Positions 31,358-42,936 of a stretch of 64,000 nucleotides of DNA are shown piece by piece. Origin of the DNA: Pleurostoma richardsiae (taxonomy: Eukaryota > Ascomycota > Sordariomycetes > Calosphaeriales > Pleurostomataceae); the NCBI GenBank assembly GCA_030052745.1, contig JANBVO010000009.1, positions 806,001 through 870,000 on the forward strand, in the 5' to 3' direction. The notes beneath the pieces are model-generated. The model was given only the letters and a program-made list of their open reading frames with translations. It was not told the origin of the DNA and searched no databases. Every line of letters starts with the position of its first letter. Positions within the stretch are counted from its first letter, which is position 1. A program made the translations under genes and the position numbers.

Positions 31358-33666
31358 ATGGGCAAGAGAAAGGTCACCGCACTGAGCAAGCTCGACGCCG
31401 ACCTTGCAAGTCTTCAGTTCAAGATTCGATCCGATCCTCGGTATGTCTCTTCTGCCACGGCCGCGCTTCGGCTAGACACCTCTAACAAAAAGCGAACAGC
31501 TCCTACAGGGAAGAATTCGAGGCGCAGTACTCCCAGTACGAGGTCCAGAGGGACATATTCCTGAGCGACCCTTCCAATGTGTCGTCATCCGTTGCGCAGT
31601 CCTACCATGACCTCGTTGACTTCGTCGCCCACGTCGCCGACTGTTTCCCCGAGCAGACGCAGTCCTTCCCCGATGACCTGAAGGATATCCTAACGCAGCA
31701 CCATGCCATCCTCGACCCAAATCTTCGCGAGAAGCTAGTTGGAAGCCTTGGCCTGCTGCGCAGGAAAGACTTGATCACTTCGACCTACCTACTGACCTCG
31801 CTGTTCCCGATCCTCGTTTCGACACCCTCCAAGAGCCTACGCCAGACGATATACACCCGGATCCTGAGCGAACTGCGGACCGCGAACTCCAAGGCGACAA
31901 ACCACCCCCTCAACCGGACGGTACAAACCGTCCTGTACAACCTTGTCACCTCAGACAGGACCTCTTCGAAGGGTATCTGGGCCGTGCGGCTCGTTCGCGA
32001 GCTCTGGCGGCGCCAGGTCTGGACAGACGCCCGGCCCGTCGAGATCATGAAGGAGGCATGTCTGAGTGACAACGAGAAGGTGGTGGTAGGCGGAACGCGG
32101 TTCTTCCTGGGTAGCGACCAGGAGCGCGAGGAGCTCGACGACAGCAGCGACGAGGAGGGTGTCGACCTGAAGCAGGTCAAGCACCAGGTGGGCATCAACA
32201 AGAAGACGCGCAAGGCGGCCAAGGCCTACGACAAGGCGCTCTCCAAGGTCAAGAAGCAGGAGCGCCGCAAGAAGCAGGTCGTGTCCCTCAACTTCTCCGC
32301 GCTGCACCTGCTGCACGATCCCCAGGGCACGTGCGAGCAGCTGTTCCAGAAGCACCTCCAGAACGCGCGGTCGCGGCTGTCTCTCGAGCACAAGCTGCTC
32401 GTGCTGCAGTTCGTTACGCGCCTCGTCGGCCTGCAGAAGCTGATCCTCATCCCTCTCTACTCGTGGTTTACGCGCTTCCTTGTCCCCCGCCAGCAGAGCG
32501 TCACGTCCTTCATGGCGTCACTTGCACAGGCCACGCACGACCTCGTGCCACCCGACGCCCTCGAGCCCCTCGTGCAGAAGATCGCGAATGAGTTCGTGTC
32601 CGAAGCTGCGGCTGCTGAGGTCGCCTCCGCGGGCATAAACGCCATTAGAGAAATAGCCAAGCGACAACCGCTCGCTGTGTCGGAAACGCTACTACAGGAT
32701 CTCGTCCAGTACCGCAAGAGCAAGGACAAGGGTGTGATGATGGCCGCGACAGGTCTGCTGTCGTTGTATAGGGAGGTTGGCGCGGAGATGCTTCGCAAGA
32801 AGGACCGGGGCAAGGACGCCACGATAGGTTTGCGCAGCGGAGAGCAGAAGCAGCGCAAATTCGGTGAGCAGGAGGTGGGTGGGATCGAGGGCATTGAGCT
32901 GCTCGAGAAGTGGAAAGAAGAAGAGAGGAAGCGTAAGCGTGTTGAGAAGGGTCTGCCGGAGGAGCCAACTGAGGGCGAGAAGGCTGAAGACGAAGAGGAC
33001 GGTTGGAACTCCAGCGACTGGGAGGTCGGCTCAACAGATAGCGAGAGTTCAGGCGGTTGGATCGCTGTGTCCAGCGAGTCCGAAGACGACGAGCCGGCCA
33101 CCAAGCGGCCGCGCAAGGGCTCCTCGGAGGCCCCCGAACTCGTCGCTGAGGACGAGGAGGACAAGGAAAATGCCGAGGCGGAGGCGGAGCTGGAGCTCAA
33201 CCGCATCTCGACCCTGGCGACGACGTCGATCCTCACGCCAGCGGACCTCGCCAAGCTCCAGGAACTGCGCGCGCAGGCGCGCGTGGACAAGGCGCTGGGC
33301 CACGCCGCGCGGTCGAAGCGGCAGAAGGAGGAGGCGGCGCGGCACGCGGACGACCCGCTGACAGCGGACCAGATCGAGCTGCCGTGGAAGTTGCGACGGC
33401 TGACCAAGGAGGAGCGGCTGGCGCTAGCGCGGGAGGGCAAGCCAGACCGGGCGGAGCACAAGTCGACGCAGGCGATCCGCAAGGCCAAGAAGGAGGCCGA
33501 GGGCAAGTCCACGTCAAACAAGGAGAAGGCGCGCAGGAAGAACATGCTCATGACCATGGGCAAGGCCAAGAGGAAGCAGAAGAGGAGTTTGGTGCAGACC
33601 AAGAAGATTCTCCAGGGGCACATCGAGCGGAGCAAGCGCGGCGGGAGGAGGGGAAATAATGGCTAG
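31358..33666 (+). CDS. sda1: SDA1, 60S ribosome biogenesis factor
   Basis: Exons 31358-31440 and 31500-33666 (intron 31441-31499, GTATGT...ACAG) give 749 residues. The protein matches Sda1 throughout: the N-terminal helical repeat region (SYREEFEAQYSQYEVQRDIF, LGLLRRKDLITS, LLPIL-type helices), FFLGSDQEREELDDSSDEE near 215, RKAAKAYDKALSKVKKQERR, HDPQGTCEQLFQKHL, then an acidic Ser-rich segment and a highly basic C-terminus (KARRKNMLMTMGKAKRKQKR). Sda1 acts in the nucleolus and nucleus in late pre-60S maturation and export and is essential in yeast. Length is normal (yeast 767). A tight GATAAG cluster lies in its promoter. Confidence 0.96.
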
Positions 33667-34379
33667 GTGTGTGCTTAAACGCAAACTCTTACTATATTTT
33701 AAAATGCTGCTTGTTGCCATTGGGACTACTCTTGGAGAAGCCACAGCGAGTCTAATACGTAGACCTACGTATGTAGATCTAGTATCAATCGATCTAGTTT
33801 CTTCCGCTGCCCTCTCGTTACCCCCTAGCCGTTCCCTACATCTCAACCTGCCTGGATACGCTGTCGTCTTACCTACTGATACGAACAAACATGAAGTGCT
33901 GTAGATAGTAGACCTTGGATTATTGGGCTGTAGAAGTTTGTCACTTCTCGAGACATAGTGCAAGTTGCGGCCCTAAGGATGATTTGCGGAAGTTACTTAG
34001 CCCGCCCCTTCCCTCAGCAACAGCTATAGTTAACTGGGATGGAAGCGTTGAGTGACTGACTGATGCCGTATACGCTGCTGTGCCTGACAGCATAAGATCC
34101 TCGCCTTATCCATCTCACGTCTTTCAAACTATTCTTCACTTGTATCGATGGATTCTTCTCCATCGTCAGATGTAGCAGGGTCACCTCCTGAATTCCTATC
34201 CATCCACTTTTTCAGCATGTTAGAAATCGACAATCACCACCTGGTTCTTTACCTCCTTCGCTCATTGTTGCTTTCCGGGAGGGACCCTGTGTCCTGAATG
34301 CACAAGAAATACGCACTTGGTTTGAGGATGCTTGTTGAGTTCCTGCCAAACTGACCAATCGCCATCACGGGGGGTTCTA
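33667..34379. other. Convergent 3' spacer without gene
   Basis: 713 bp between the ends of SDA1 and the RecQ gene. AT-rich runs after 33690 fit a polyadenylation region. No gene seen. Confidence 0.5.
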
Positions 34380-37028
34380 TCAAATGTCACACGCTCTGGT
34401 GAACTCTCTGAGCAAAGACTGCATGATATGTTAGTAGAAGTATCTTGGAAATGAGGAGTACTTCAAGATGGTCTGACCTTGAAATCGTGATCTGCCAGTG
34501 AACCGAAAACAGGCGACTTGTCCAGCTTCAACTGCGTCGCTCTTGGGCTCTTGATGCCAAATGCTACCCGGGCCAGGAGCCTTGGGTCATCGCGGACATC
34601 GCAAACTTCAAGGATTTGTTTGATTCCAACGATATCAAGGGGCTTCGGCGGCCGGGGCGGCATCACGACACGCTTCCCCGTGATGCAAACTGTGCAATGA
34701 CCACATTGAGGCTTCCCCTCCGGCAAATCCATTCCAAAGTGTTTCCCGAGTGCCAGCGCATAACACTCTGGGCCGGTGATAAGGTCTGCGACCTCATGAA
34801 TTCGACGCATGGCGTCCTCCTCGCGAGTCTCGAGATCGGCATACAACTCCTCCACAAGATCGTCTATCTCGCCTTCAGTTGCTGGCAGCAGTTTGAGTAC
34901 GCGGTAGCGGTGTTCCCGACCGCTAGCTTTGAGCCTGATAGAGCCCATTGCTTCTAGTGAATTTAGTTTCCTTACGAGATCCACTCGTCGGGTCTTGGAC
35001 GACTTCGAGGCCTCGGTGACATCGATGTAGTAGTACTTCACCTTCTTGGATGCACTTTTGAAGATAGCCGCGCCCTCCTGGGATTTATCGGCTTTTATTA
35101 TGGGGTAGTATGATGGCATTGCTTCAAAGGAGTACTTTGTATACTCGGGAGTGATGGCGCGGATTAGCCCAAAGCGCAGCTCAAGAGATGCATATATAAT
35201 GCTAAGAGGATCTTGCCTGATGTCGAAATTATTGGATTGTGAGCAGTGGTTGGTCTTGAGGACACCATCAACACCTGGTTGTACCGAATCTTGCTTAAAA
35301 ATGTCTCGGAGGAGACCCCGAAGAGCCTGGCGGGACGGAAGATCTCCGCGAGCAAAGTTCTCTCGAATATAGAAATCATCGGGGCAGATGTAGAACATGC
35401 AGTGGCTGGTCTTCCCGTCTCGACCAGCTCGTCCGATCTGCTGGCTATACTCCTCAACTGTCCCTGAAAGGTCGAAGTGTATGACATTCCGAATGTCTTG
35501 AGAGTTAGTTCGTTCGAGTTTACCCAGCTGACAGGAAATGAGTCCTACCTGGCTTGTCTATACCCATCCCAAAAGCGATAGTCGCGACAACCTATGGCAA
35601 ATAAGAAAACGTCTCGAGTCTAGCGGTCCACCAATGAACTTACGATGGGGACCTTTGATGCCATGAAATCGTCCTGAATCTGTTTTTTTTCTTCGGTCTT
35701 CATGCCAGCATGGAAAGCTTTCGCAACGAAACCTTGCTGGCGCAGGGCCGCAGCAAGCGCCTCAGCTTGCTATTCAACATCAGTAAGCCGACTCGATGTT
35801 AGGTGAGTTGAGACATACCTTCTGTAAAGTGACATAGATCAAGCTCGATCCGGGATATTCTCTTAGGAATGTGAATACTTTGTCAAATTTGTCCTGTTTC
35901 TCTCTAACGGATTCGGCCAGCAGGCACAAGCTACGATGCGGTTAGAACATCTGTTATGACACGTTCTCGTTGGTCACAGCTTACTTTGACCGATACGGAG
36001 ATGTTTTGAAGACACAGGCGTTACTGATGTCGAATGCTTCGCAGATATCCTCTGCGACTTTTGGCGTTGCTGTGGCTGTCAAGCACACCACACGCTCAGC
36101 CTTGATTTCCTTGACGAAGCGAGACACTGTTGAACATTAGCACATTTGGAAGATTTCGGAAGTGTCGAAGTCTTACCCTTCAAGTAGTCCGGTCGGAAGG
36201 AGTGTCCCCACTGGGCGGGCTAGTCAGAATTCACGACTTCGATTGTTGGCAGTTGTGGCACTTACCTCCGAGATGCAGTGTGCTTCGTCGACAGCCACAA
36301 GTCGAACTCCGCCAGCCACATCCTTGAGACTTTCGACAAAGTCTTCGTTGTTCAGACGCTCGGGTGCACAGTAAAGTAGTCGTAAATGGCCTTTGCGCAT
36401 GGCCACACGGATCTCTTGTTGCTGCTCGGCTGTCTTCGTGGAGTCCATGCACTCAGCAGGGATGCCGCGTCTCCGCAAGGCATCTACTTGGTCTTTCATT
36501 AAAGCGATCAGGGGTGAGACAACGATCGAGATTCCCGATTCCCCCAAGGCTCTAGCGCCGCTGAGCCGGTCAAGTTCTTCAAACGCAATCGCCGGAATCT
36601 TGTAGCCCCAAGTCAGGATCTGCATCAAGGGTAGCTGCCAACTGGAGAAAAAGATCCCCTACCTGGTAACAGAGAGACTTCCCCGCACCCGTGGGGAACA
36701 CGACAAGGACGTTATCTCCGGCGAGTGTGTGCTCGATGGCGGCCTCTTGTTCGTGTCGGAAGACGGAATATCCAAACTTCTCGTTGAGAAGCCGTCGAGC
36801 TAGTTCGGTACTGGGCCCATCTTCTGGAGATTGTGGCTGCTCTGGTCTCTGACGCTTTGGGTCATATCTCCTATTGCCTTGGCTGTTGTCTTCGTTCAAG
36901 TGACCATCGGCGAGGCTGTGCTTCCTTGTGCAAGCCTGAGGCTGGTTCTTGAAGACATCGCCACCCTCGAGGAGATCGTTCTCATTGACGCCATCAAAGA
37001 GGTCATCGCCCGAGTCATAGTCATCCAT
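34380..37028 (-). CDS. RecQ-family ATP-dependent DNA helicase
   Basis: Nine exons (37028-36663, 36598-36266, 36210-36177, 36126-35985, 35930-35819, 35769-35644, 35591-35549, 35496-34478, 34418-34380) join in phase to 737 residues. Helicase motifs are intact: Walker A PTGAGKSLCYQ near 112, VDEAHCISEWGHSFRPDY near 226, CLTATAT, then the C-terminal core IAFGMGIDKP and QQIGRAGRDG near 405. A RecQ zinc-binding module follows (ECYALALGKHF...QCGHCTVC, about 630-656). No HRDC domain is visible, so this is the shorter fungal RecQ rather than the QDE-3/Sgs1 type. The acidic N-terminus (MDDYDSGDDLFDG) and the last 13-codon exon (SLLREFTRACDI) are typical. It works in recombination and replication-fork repair in the nucleus. 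Confidence 0.95.
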
Positions 37029-38453
37029 TTGTCTTTCGTCTCTGGCCTACAACCTATAAGCTCGTTGACGGCGAGCGAAGGACGACGTTTGCGGTGAAGG
37101 CTCGACGCGTCAGGACGCGTCCACGTTGGATGCGCCACCAAAGCGCACAGACCAACTACCATGGCAGGATGGATGACTAATATTCTGTAATTCTGCGCAG
37201 CAGCACCTAAAGCACTACAGAAAAAAAGAATAATGCGCGCGAGCAGGACAGAAGACGGAAAGCCAATAACATTTAACTCGAGAGATATTGAGAAATATCA
37301 AAGCTACCGTCAAGATGAAGAACCCAACGATGTCATACAAGCGCGACTGGAGTCCGGAATTATCAACGATTGCGGTCATTCGAGTCGGGTCCAAAGGAAT
37401 AGCTATGTAGCAACCATCATGGAACGTCATCGAACCACCGTACGTCGAGAACGACTTCGAACCTCGCAACTAATCCAAAGCACCGAGACGCATTGCAACT
37501 CCACCGAAAACTAACAGCAGCAAGGCACCCACGAAACCCAAACAATCTGTATATGTAAGAAAGGGACGCCAGCCCCCAAGATGACACTTGTGCTGGCTGC
37601 GGTTAACAACGCAGTGCCAAACTGGGAAGAGAAAGACTCACAGGAATAACCCAATCCTTTGTCGTCAACATCTGTCTTTCTGATGTCCTATTCCTCAAAC
37701 ATAGCTCCTCAGCCTCCCCCACTAGTGGATTATGGCGCATGGGTTGTATCACTAGCATGGGCAGCAAGATGGCAAGACTTCCACGAAATGATGGCCTACC
37801 GATACTCATACTGCGCCAGAATACTCCAGTCCTGCTCAGTTTGGCACTGGAGTCCGGCGACGGCAGGATCTTTGTCGACCAAGTCCTATACCTTTTTGAC
37901 CAGCTCGATGCTCTCCGCGAGTAATGCTCGCTTTTGGGTCTCTAATTAATCATTGCGTGGCGTCAGCTTCTTCATGCTAGGAGGACAGACAACAGAGGTG
38001 TCGCCTGTTTTCAATGTAGGGGAGATAGTCTAGTCTAAATGATTGTTCAGTCGCCGGGCAGGCGCAATAGGAGAGGCAAGCTATAGAAAACCAGTATACT
38101 TCTCAGGTAATGGACTATATGAACTATTCAGCTTGGCAAGCATTGCTCTTCTCTACGTCGGACCTCAGCAGAGCAGAAACGCCCTTGCAACATCAAACAA
38201 CCGGACGACTGTCACAAGAGTTCGCATGCAAGCTTTCCAGAACTGTACACATCTGAAAACTGACAGTTATGTTTCATAGGCGACAGAAATTGTTAAAAAA
38301 TCGCAGGAATCTAGGTACGTAGTGTGCGCTGGGTGACAGACATTACTAGGCTACGGCAAACCTGACCAGCAGGGTCATCTAGACTTCTAGAAGAGAAAGC
38401 GAGCGAAGGGGAAAGGAGCCGCGTCACCGCCGTGCCCCACGTATGCTTCCTCC
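37029..38453. other. Intergenic region without recognised gene
   Basis: 1.43 kb. A frame at about 37700-37925 (+) and one at 37215-37469 (-, with a hydrophobic stretch) are open but match nothing and lack start context or splice partners. I do not call either a gene. Confidence 0.4.
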
Positions 38454-39464
38454 TCAGACCCTCTGTAAAGCAACCACAACTATGAAGCAGACAATCATGG
38501 CCACCACCGAAATACGACTATATCCAGCACCCCCCGTCATGCCCACATCAAACCCCCTAGCCTCACCCCCCAAGTACAACGCCCCAAGCTCAGTCAGCCC
38601 GCCATCGTCATCGAACAGCGCGACGTTGTTCCCCGTCCAAGCGTTGGCCTCATCCTCCCGGAACACCCCGAACCACGCATAGCCCTCGACATCGTCCAGC
38701 CCGTCCAGATACCTCAGGCTCTCATTCATCATCGCGAGCGTGTCCTCCTCGCCGGCCTGCGGCAGCGCCATCTCCGTGACCCAGAACCTGCGCTGCGACG
38801 CCGTGTCATTGGACGGGTTGTAGAACTCGCGGAGCGTGCCGAGCCAGGACGCCAGGCCCGCGAAGTCGCCGTACCAGTGTGCGGCGACGAAATCGGCGGG
38901 GCAGCCGCCATCGTCGAGCTCGTAGCACGACGCGTTGAACTGGCGCAGCCAATCGAGGCCCTGTTCCGAGCCGGTGACGACCGGGTGGCTGATGTTCCAG
39001 GTGCGGCTGCGGCGGCCTGAGGTGGTCCGCAGGGGGACTATGTCCGACAGATATGAGCGGGCGGCATCCTCGGGGGAGATGGAGCTGCCGCCCGAGGAGG
39101 TGGTGCCGTCCGGCTCGTTGAATGTCAGGAGGTGAGTGGAGGAGGCCGGGAGGCTGTTGATAACGTCCATGACTTGCTGGTTGGAGGCATCGTCAACGCC
39201 GTGAATGAGCGGGATGAAGACGACTGAGTCTCCGATGAGAGGGGATGTGTTTGCCGACCAGGTGTAGTACCACGTAATAGAGGAGTTCTCGGACAGGAGC
39301 AGGCGGTTGTCCGAGTCATGGTCGTCCCCGCGGAACGCCAACCCGCGTTTAGACGATGGGGTAGACTGCGCGAGACCGGGCCCGAACAGAGTAGCCGTAG
39401 TCAAGGCCATGAGTAAACACAGTCCCTTCCAGTATGGAGAGTGCTTCTGTTGAAACGGAGCCAT
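38454..39464 (-). CDS. GPI-anchored GH128 endo-beta-1,3-glucanase-like protein
   Basis: An intronless gene of 336 residues from the ATG at 39464; a further 20 residues upstream are in frame but precede the signal peptide. The N-terminus (WKGLCLLMALTTATLFGPGLA) is a signal peptide. The catalytic domain is a TIM barrel of GH128 type: GLAFRGDDHD at the start, WYYTWSA, FIPLIHG, the acid/base Glu in LLTFNEPDG, AAHWYGDFAGLASWL, and the nucleophile Glu in FWVTEMALPQ. It ends with WFGVFREDEANAW. The last 25 residues are hydrophobic (VVAMIVCFIVVVALQRV) after a Gly-rich segment, a clear GPI-anchor signal. The protein should sit at the plasma membrane or wall and trim beta-1,3-glucan. Confidence 0.9.
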   Translation of the reverse strand: MAPFQQKHSPYWKGLCLLMALTTATLFGPGLAQSTPSSKRGLAFRGDDHDSDNRLLLSENSSITWYYTWSANTSPLIGDSVVFIPLIHGVDDASNQQVMDVINSLPASSTHLLTFNEPDGTTSSGGSSISPEDAARSYLSDIVPLRTTSGRRSRTWNISHPVVTGSEQGLDWLRQFNASCYELDDGGCPADFVAAHWYGDFAGLASWLGTLREFYNPSNDTASQRRFWVTEMALPQAGEEDTLAMMNESLRYLDGLDDVEGYAWFGVFREDEANAWTGNNVALFDDDGGLTELGALYLGGEARGFDVGMTGGAGYSRISVVAMIVCFIVVVALQRV

Positions 39465-39988
39465 AGCGAGACTAACCAGGTCGCGTTGCCACCGCTGGCC
39501 ACTACGGCTTTCCTGGACATCCACATCCTGAAGCTTCCCATTCCGCCTGAAGGCATACCCGAGATATTTATTCAGATACCTCTCGCAGGCGGTCTTTCTA
39601 TGCCCAGTTCCGCCATGCAGCCCAAGCCTCGGCGGTGGGCTGTGCGTGACGTCATCCCCTCCAACAGAAGCCTTGGCCGCCTTTGGGTAGCCAACTGGAA
39701 CGGCGGAATGCTCTTGAACGGGTTGCCGGAGTTAGGAATTAGAATACAGACGTGTCGAGCATTTCAAAGCGACCAAGAGAGGGACTGCCAAGAGAGGGGA
39801 ATGCCAAAAGGGCAGGAAGAGGAGGCCTCTTTCTCCTAGGACTTCTCCAAGCGCCGAAGGGCCCCGATGTTGCTATCACAAAGAAGTCCTTTTGACAAGA
39901 AAAGGTTCTAAAATCCAACTGGTATCATTTTGGTCATTGCGCCTAACATAAAACATACATGTTCTCATAGCAGTGGAAAGCTCCCTTC
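39465..39988. other. Spacer upstream of GH128, downstream of FET3
   Basis: 524 bp containing the GH128 promoter and the FET3 3' end. No independent gene seen. Confidence 0.5.
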
Positions 39989-42143
39989 CTAGTCATCTCG
40001 TGACTCCTGAGTCGTAAGTGGCTGACTCTCTAAGTTCGCTTCCTTTGCACCTGCGTCGATCGCGCCATACCTGCTCGCAGAGTTAGTAACTTATAGAGAA
40101 TGGATATACCCAGGAGGTGGAAGTTCAGGGCCATTCGGAGGAAAAGTGAAGGTTTATCCGTACCATGATATGACCGCCATGCCTATTATAGCAGCAACGC
40201 AACTGAAAAATAGTGCAACAATTCCCTTCGCTGTGAACCCCTCCGGCAGTGGCGGAGGTGGCTTGTTCTCGCCTTTAAGGTCGAATACATTCTTCGTGTT
40301 TCCAGCAGCGTTACCCTCCGTCGGCACTCCGGCCTTGCGACACGCATTGAGGTGATCCGTCGGGATCTCCAGGCCTTGCAGCTCTTCTGGTGCCTCGATG
40401 AACGTGGCAATCAATCCCTGGTCCATATGCCATTCATAGTGACAGCTTTTCGATGTTAGAATTACTCTTTGGCCATCCAGGGAAAAGTGAACCCTAGTCC
40501 CAGTCTCAAGGGAGATGTGGCGGCGGGAGGCACTGGGGAGAAGGAGGAATGGAGTTCAAGCTTACTGAAATAACCAGACACCAGGGTTATCAGCCCGGAA
40601 CCGTATTACGAAGTTGCCGTTTCCCTGCACATATACTGTGTCGCGCCGCATCGGTATGCTCGGCGGCTCCGCAGTGCCAGGAACGTACTTCCCCGCGTCC
40701 TCCTCCGAGCGATGGACAACCTGGAAGTTGTGGCCGTGGAGGTGAAATGGATGGTTGCCATCGTCGCCATTGTTGAGGACTATCTCAACAACGTCGTTGT
40801 GCCTGAAGACGTGCGGGTTCGTGTGAGAACCGTAGACACGCGTGTGTGAGGCATTCTCTGCACCAACGGAGAGGGCAGTGTAGAGGGAGGGGACCTTAGG
40901 CGCGACATATGTCATGTCGTTGAAGAAGGCGCTGTTAATAGCGGTTAGCCGCAGTCGAAGGTTTGGAGAGGGCTGTGGGGGAAGAAGATGTGAACGTACT
41001 AGTTGGCCCCGTCTCGAAGATTGTCCATCTTCATGTCCAGCGTGAAGGTGTAGTCTGCTTCCTCTAACAGCTCCTGGTGGTCGTAGGGAACGAGATCGAA
41101 ATCATCGAGGTAGTCGAGGTCGTCCACCGGAGTAGCCTCTGGCAGGGGCTCCTTGTCGTCGTAAACGAGCCAGCCAGTGACATTCGCATTCAGGTCGTCG
41201 GGGATCACGTCGAAAAGCTCCTCGTCCATCGCGCCAACTATCGCAAAGTTCTGTGATGCATCGCTCCTGGCTGTGAGAAGGACACTGTACCTCTGAGCAG
41301 GCGTGATATACAACCTCTCGGCCTCGGCTTCCTCTGTCCAGACTCCATCAACCTCCACCACGCGCATCTGGTGACCCTCAAACCAGACGTACTGGGCAGC
41401 AAAGCCACCTATGTTCACCATGCGCACCAGGTACGTCTTTCCCGGCTCGATTTTCACTTGGAGATTCTGCGTGTCATTCATGAGCGCAGCTTGCGGGACC
41501 GGCTCTGCCCCAGTAGGATTCTCCACAGTGATGAAGTCCTTAAGCAGGCTCGCTGAGGACTGATGGTACCAATCAGAGAACGTAATGATGAGCTCGTCGT
41601 CATATTTGCCCTCATACGGGCCCTGGGGGTCGTGGACCACAATAGGCCCTCGTAGCCCGTCGAGGTACTGGCCGTTATTGTGCGCATGGTACCAATACGT
41701 GCCGGGTTGATCGAACTGGAGGAGATCAGCATCAAGCCACAATATGTCGGGCAATATGTCGGGGTGGAGCGAAAACTACGGCGCACCTTGATCTCGTAGG
41801 TAAAGGACTCTCCTGGCGGTATAGCGCACTGTGTCACGCCGACGGCCCCGTCCATGTGGTTTGTGCCCTTCTGGAAGAAGCCATGAAAATGTAGACTCGT
41901 GCTCGCATTTCCAAGGTTGTTGTGCACATTGAGGACCAGCCTGTCTCCAACGGTGGCCGTGAGCAGGGGCAGTGGCCACTGTCCGTTAACGCCGATCGTA
42001 GGCCGATCGAACGCGCCATCCGGGTTGGCGATGACCCAACCCAGATTGAAATCCCGAATAACCGTCTCCGCAGCCGCCGAACAGAGGGACAGAAGCACGA
42101 CAGCGAGGTTGGCCAGCCAGCTACAGCGCAAAGGGGTGGCCAT
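39989..42143 (-). CDS. fet3: Fet3-type multicopper ferroxidase
   Basis: Five exons (42143-41787, 41715-41000, 40931-40566, 40445-40164, 40070-39989) give 600 residues, normal for Fet3. A signal peptide ([13 protein letters not shown]) is followed by three cupredoxin domains. All four copper motifs are intact: [30 protein letters not shown] and, across the third intron, [12 protein letters not shown]. One transmembrane helix near the C-terminus ([23 protein letters not shown]) anchors it in the plasma membrane with a short cytosolic tail. It oxidises Fe(II) to Fe(III) using copper and oxygen and passes it to the Ftr1 permease, which is encoded divergently 793 bp away. Two perfect iron-GATA sites in the shared promoter suggest repression when iron is abundant. 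Confidence 0.96.
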
Positions 42144-42345
42144 GGTGGCCGAGGCGAGGCGAAGCTGCGCGCAGCGTACCTTATGCGATGTCTCGATCGA
42201 GGGGCGCAAGATGCAGAAAATGGACTGCGATGGAGAAGAGCGGCTAAAAGAGGTATTTGTTCGATGTCGACCTCCACCGCCCAGCGGGCGCAGTCGGAGA
42301 CCCAGCGAAGCCCCTTCGGGCCGGGAGTGGAACCACCAGGCACGG

Positions 42346-42354
42346 ATCAGATAA
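42346..42354 (+). promoter_or_regulatory. SreA/SRE-type iron-GATA site
   Basis: ATCAGATAA is an exact match to the ATCWGATAA consensus bound by fungal iron-regulatory GATA repressors (SreA, SRE, Urbs1). Located 203 bp upstream of FET3. Confidence 0.75.
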
Positions 42355-42386
42355 CTTGCCTTTCCTCATATGGCAGTGACCCCATC

Positions 42387-42395
42387 TTATCAGAT
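42387..42395 (-). promoter_or_regulatory. SreA/SRE-type iron-GATA site
   Basis: Reads ATCTGATAA on the minus strand, a second exact ATCWGATAA match, 41 bp from the first and in the opposite orientation. An imperfect third copy (ATCAGATCC) follows at 42402-42410. Confidence 0.75.
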
Positions 42396-42936
42396 CATCT
42401 AATCAGATCCTGTTGGGGGATGAAGTCTCTTTTGGCTATCGCCGACGGGTGCCTTAACAAGGACGCTAACATCTGCGCTACCTTCTGTACGCGTCGGTTA
42501 GATAAGAATAGCCACCCAAAGTGTTATGTCCCCGAGCTGTTTGGGTGCCTTGGCTACATGTGCAGATAGCCAAGACGGAGGCGAACCCCGTCCACATCCC
42601 CACTAGTGGAGTCTGGCACACGTTACATGTTTGGTCCACCGTTCTACAACCCGAAAACCCCTGCCATTTTGTGTGTCACAGGAGGGGCAGAGGAGGGGCA
42701 GAGCCGAGTCAACCGATCTCGGTTTCTTAAATACCATACAAAAAATACCTTGGGCCCGCCTCCGTTCATCGCCCGTCCCGTCGCCGGTCGCGTGTCTGTC
42801 CCTCTTATCAAGGCCTTTTTCACGGGGAACGGAGAGGACATTCTCGTCAAAGTAGACGTCGAGGATTGAACCTGACGCATCTTAGCCATCGCATTCGAGC
42901 TTTTTCTGTGTGCTGCTAGCGCACACGGTTGGAAAG

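Larger units (their letters stand above)
42144..42936. promoter_or_regulatory. Bidirectional FET3-FTR1 promoter
   Basis: 793-bp spacer between divergent iron-uptake genes. It contains two exact ATCWGATAA sites and one near match, clustered about 200-265 bp upstream of the FET3 start. A TATA-like TTAAATAC lies near 42728, about 210 bp before FTR1. Confidence 0.7.

Noticed and set aside
37215-37469. Minus-strand 84-residue frame with one hydrophobic segment
   Set aside because: No homologous family recognised, no splice partners, placed in the promoter of the RecQ gene.
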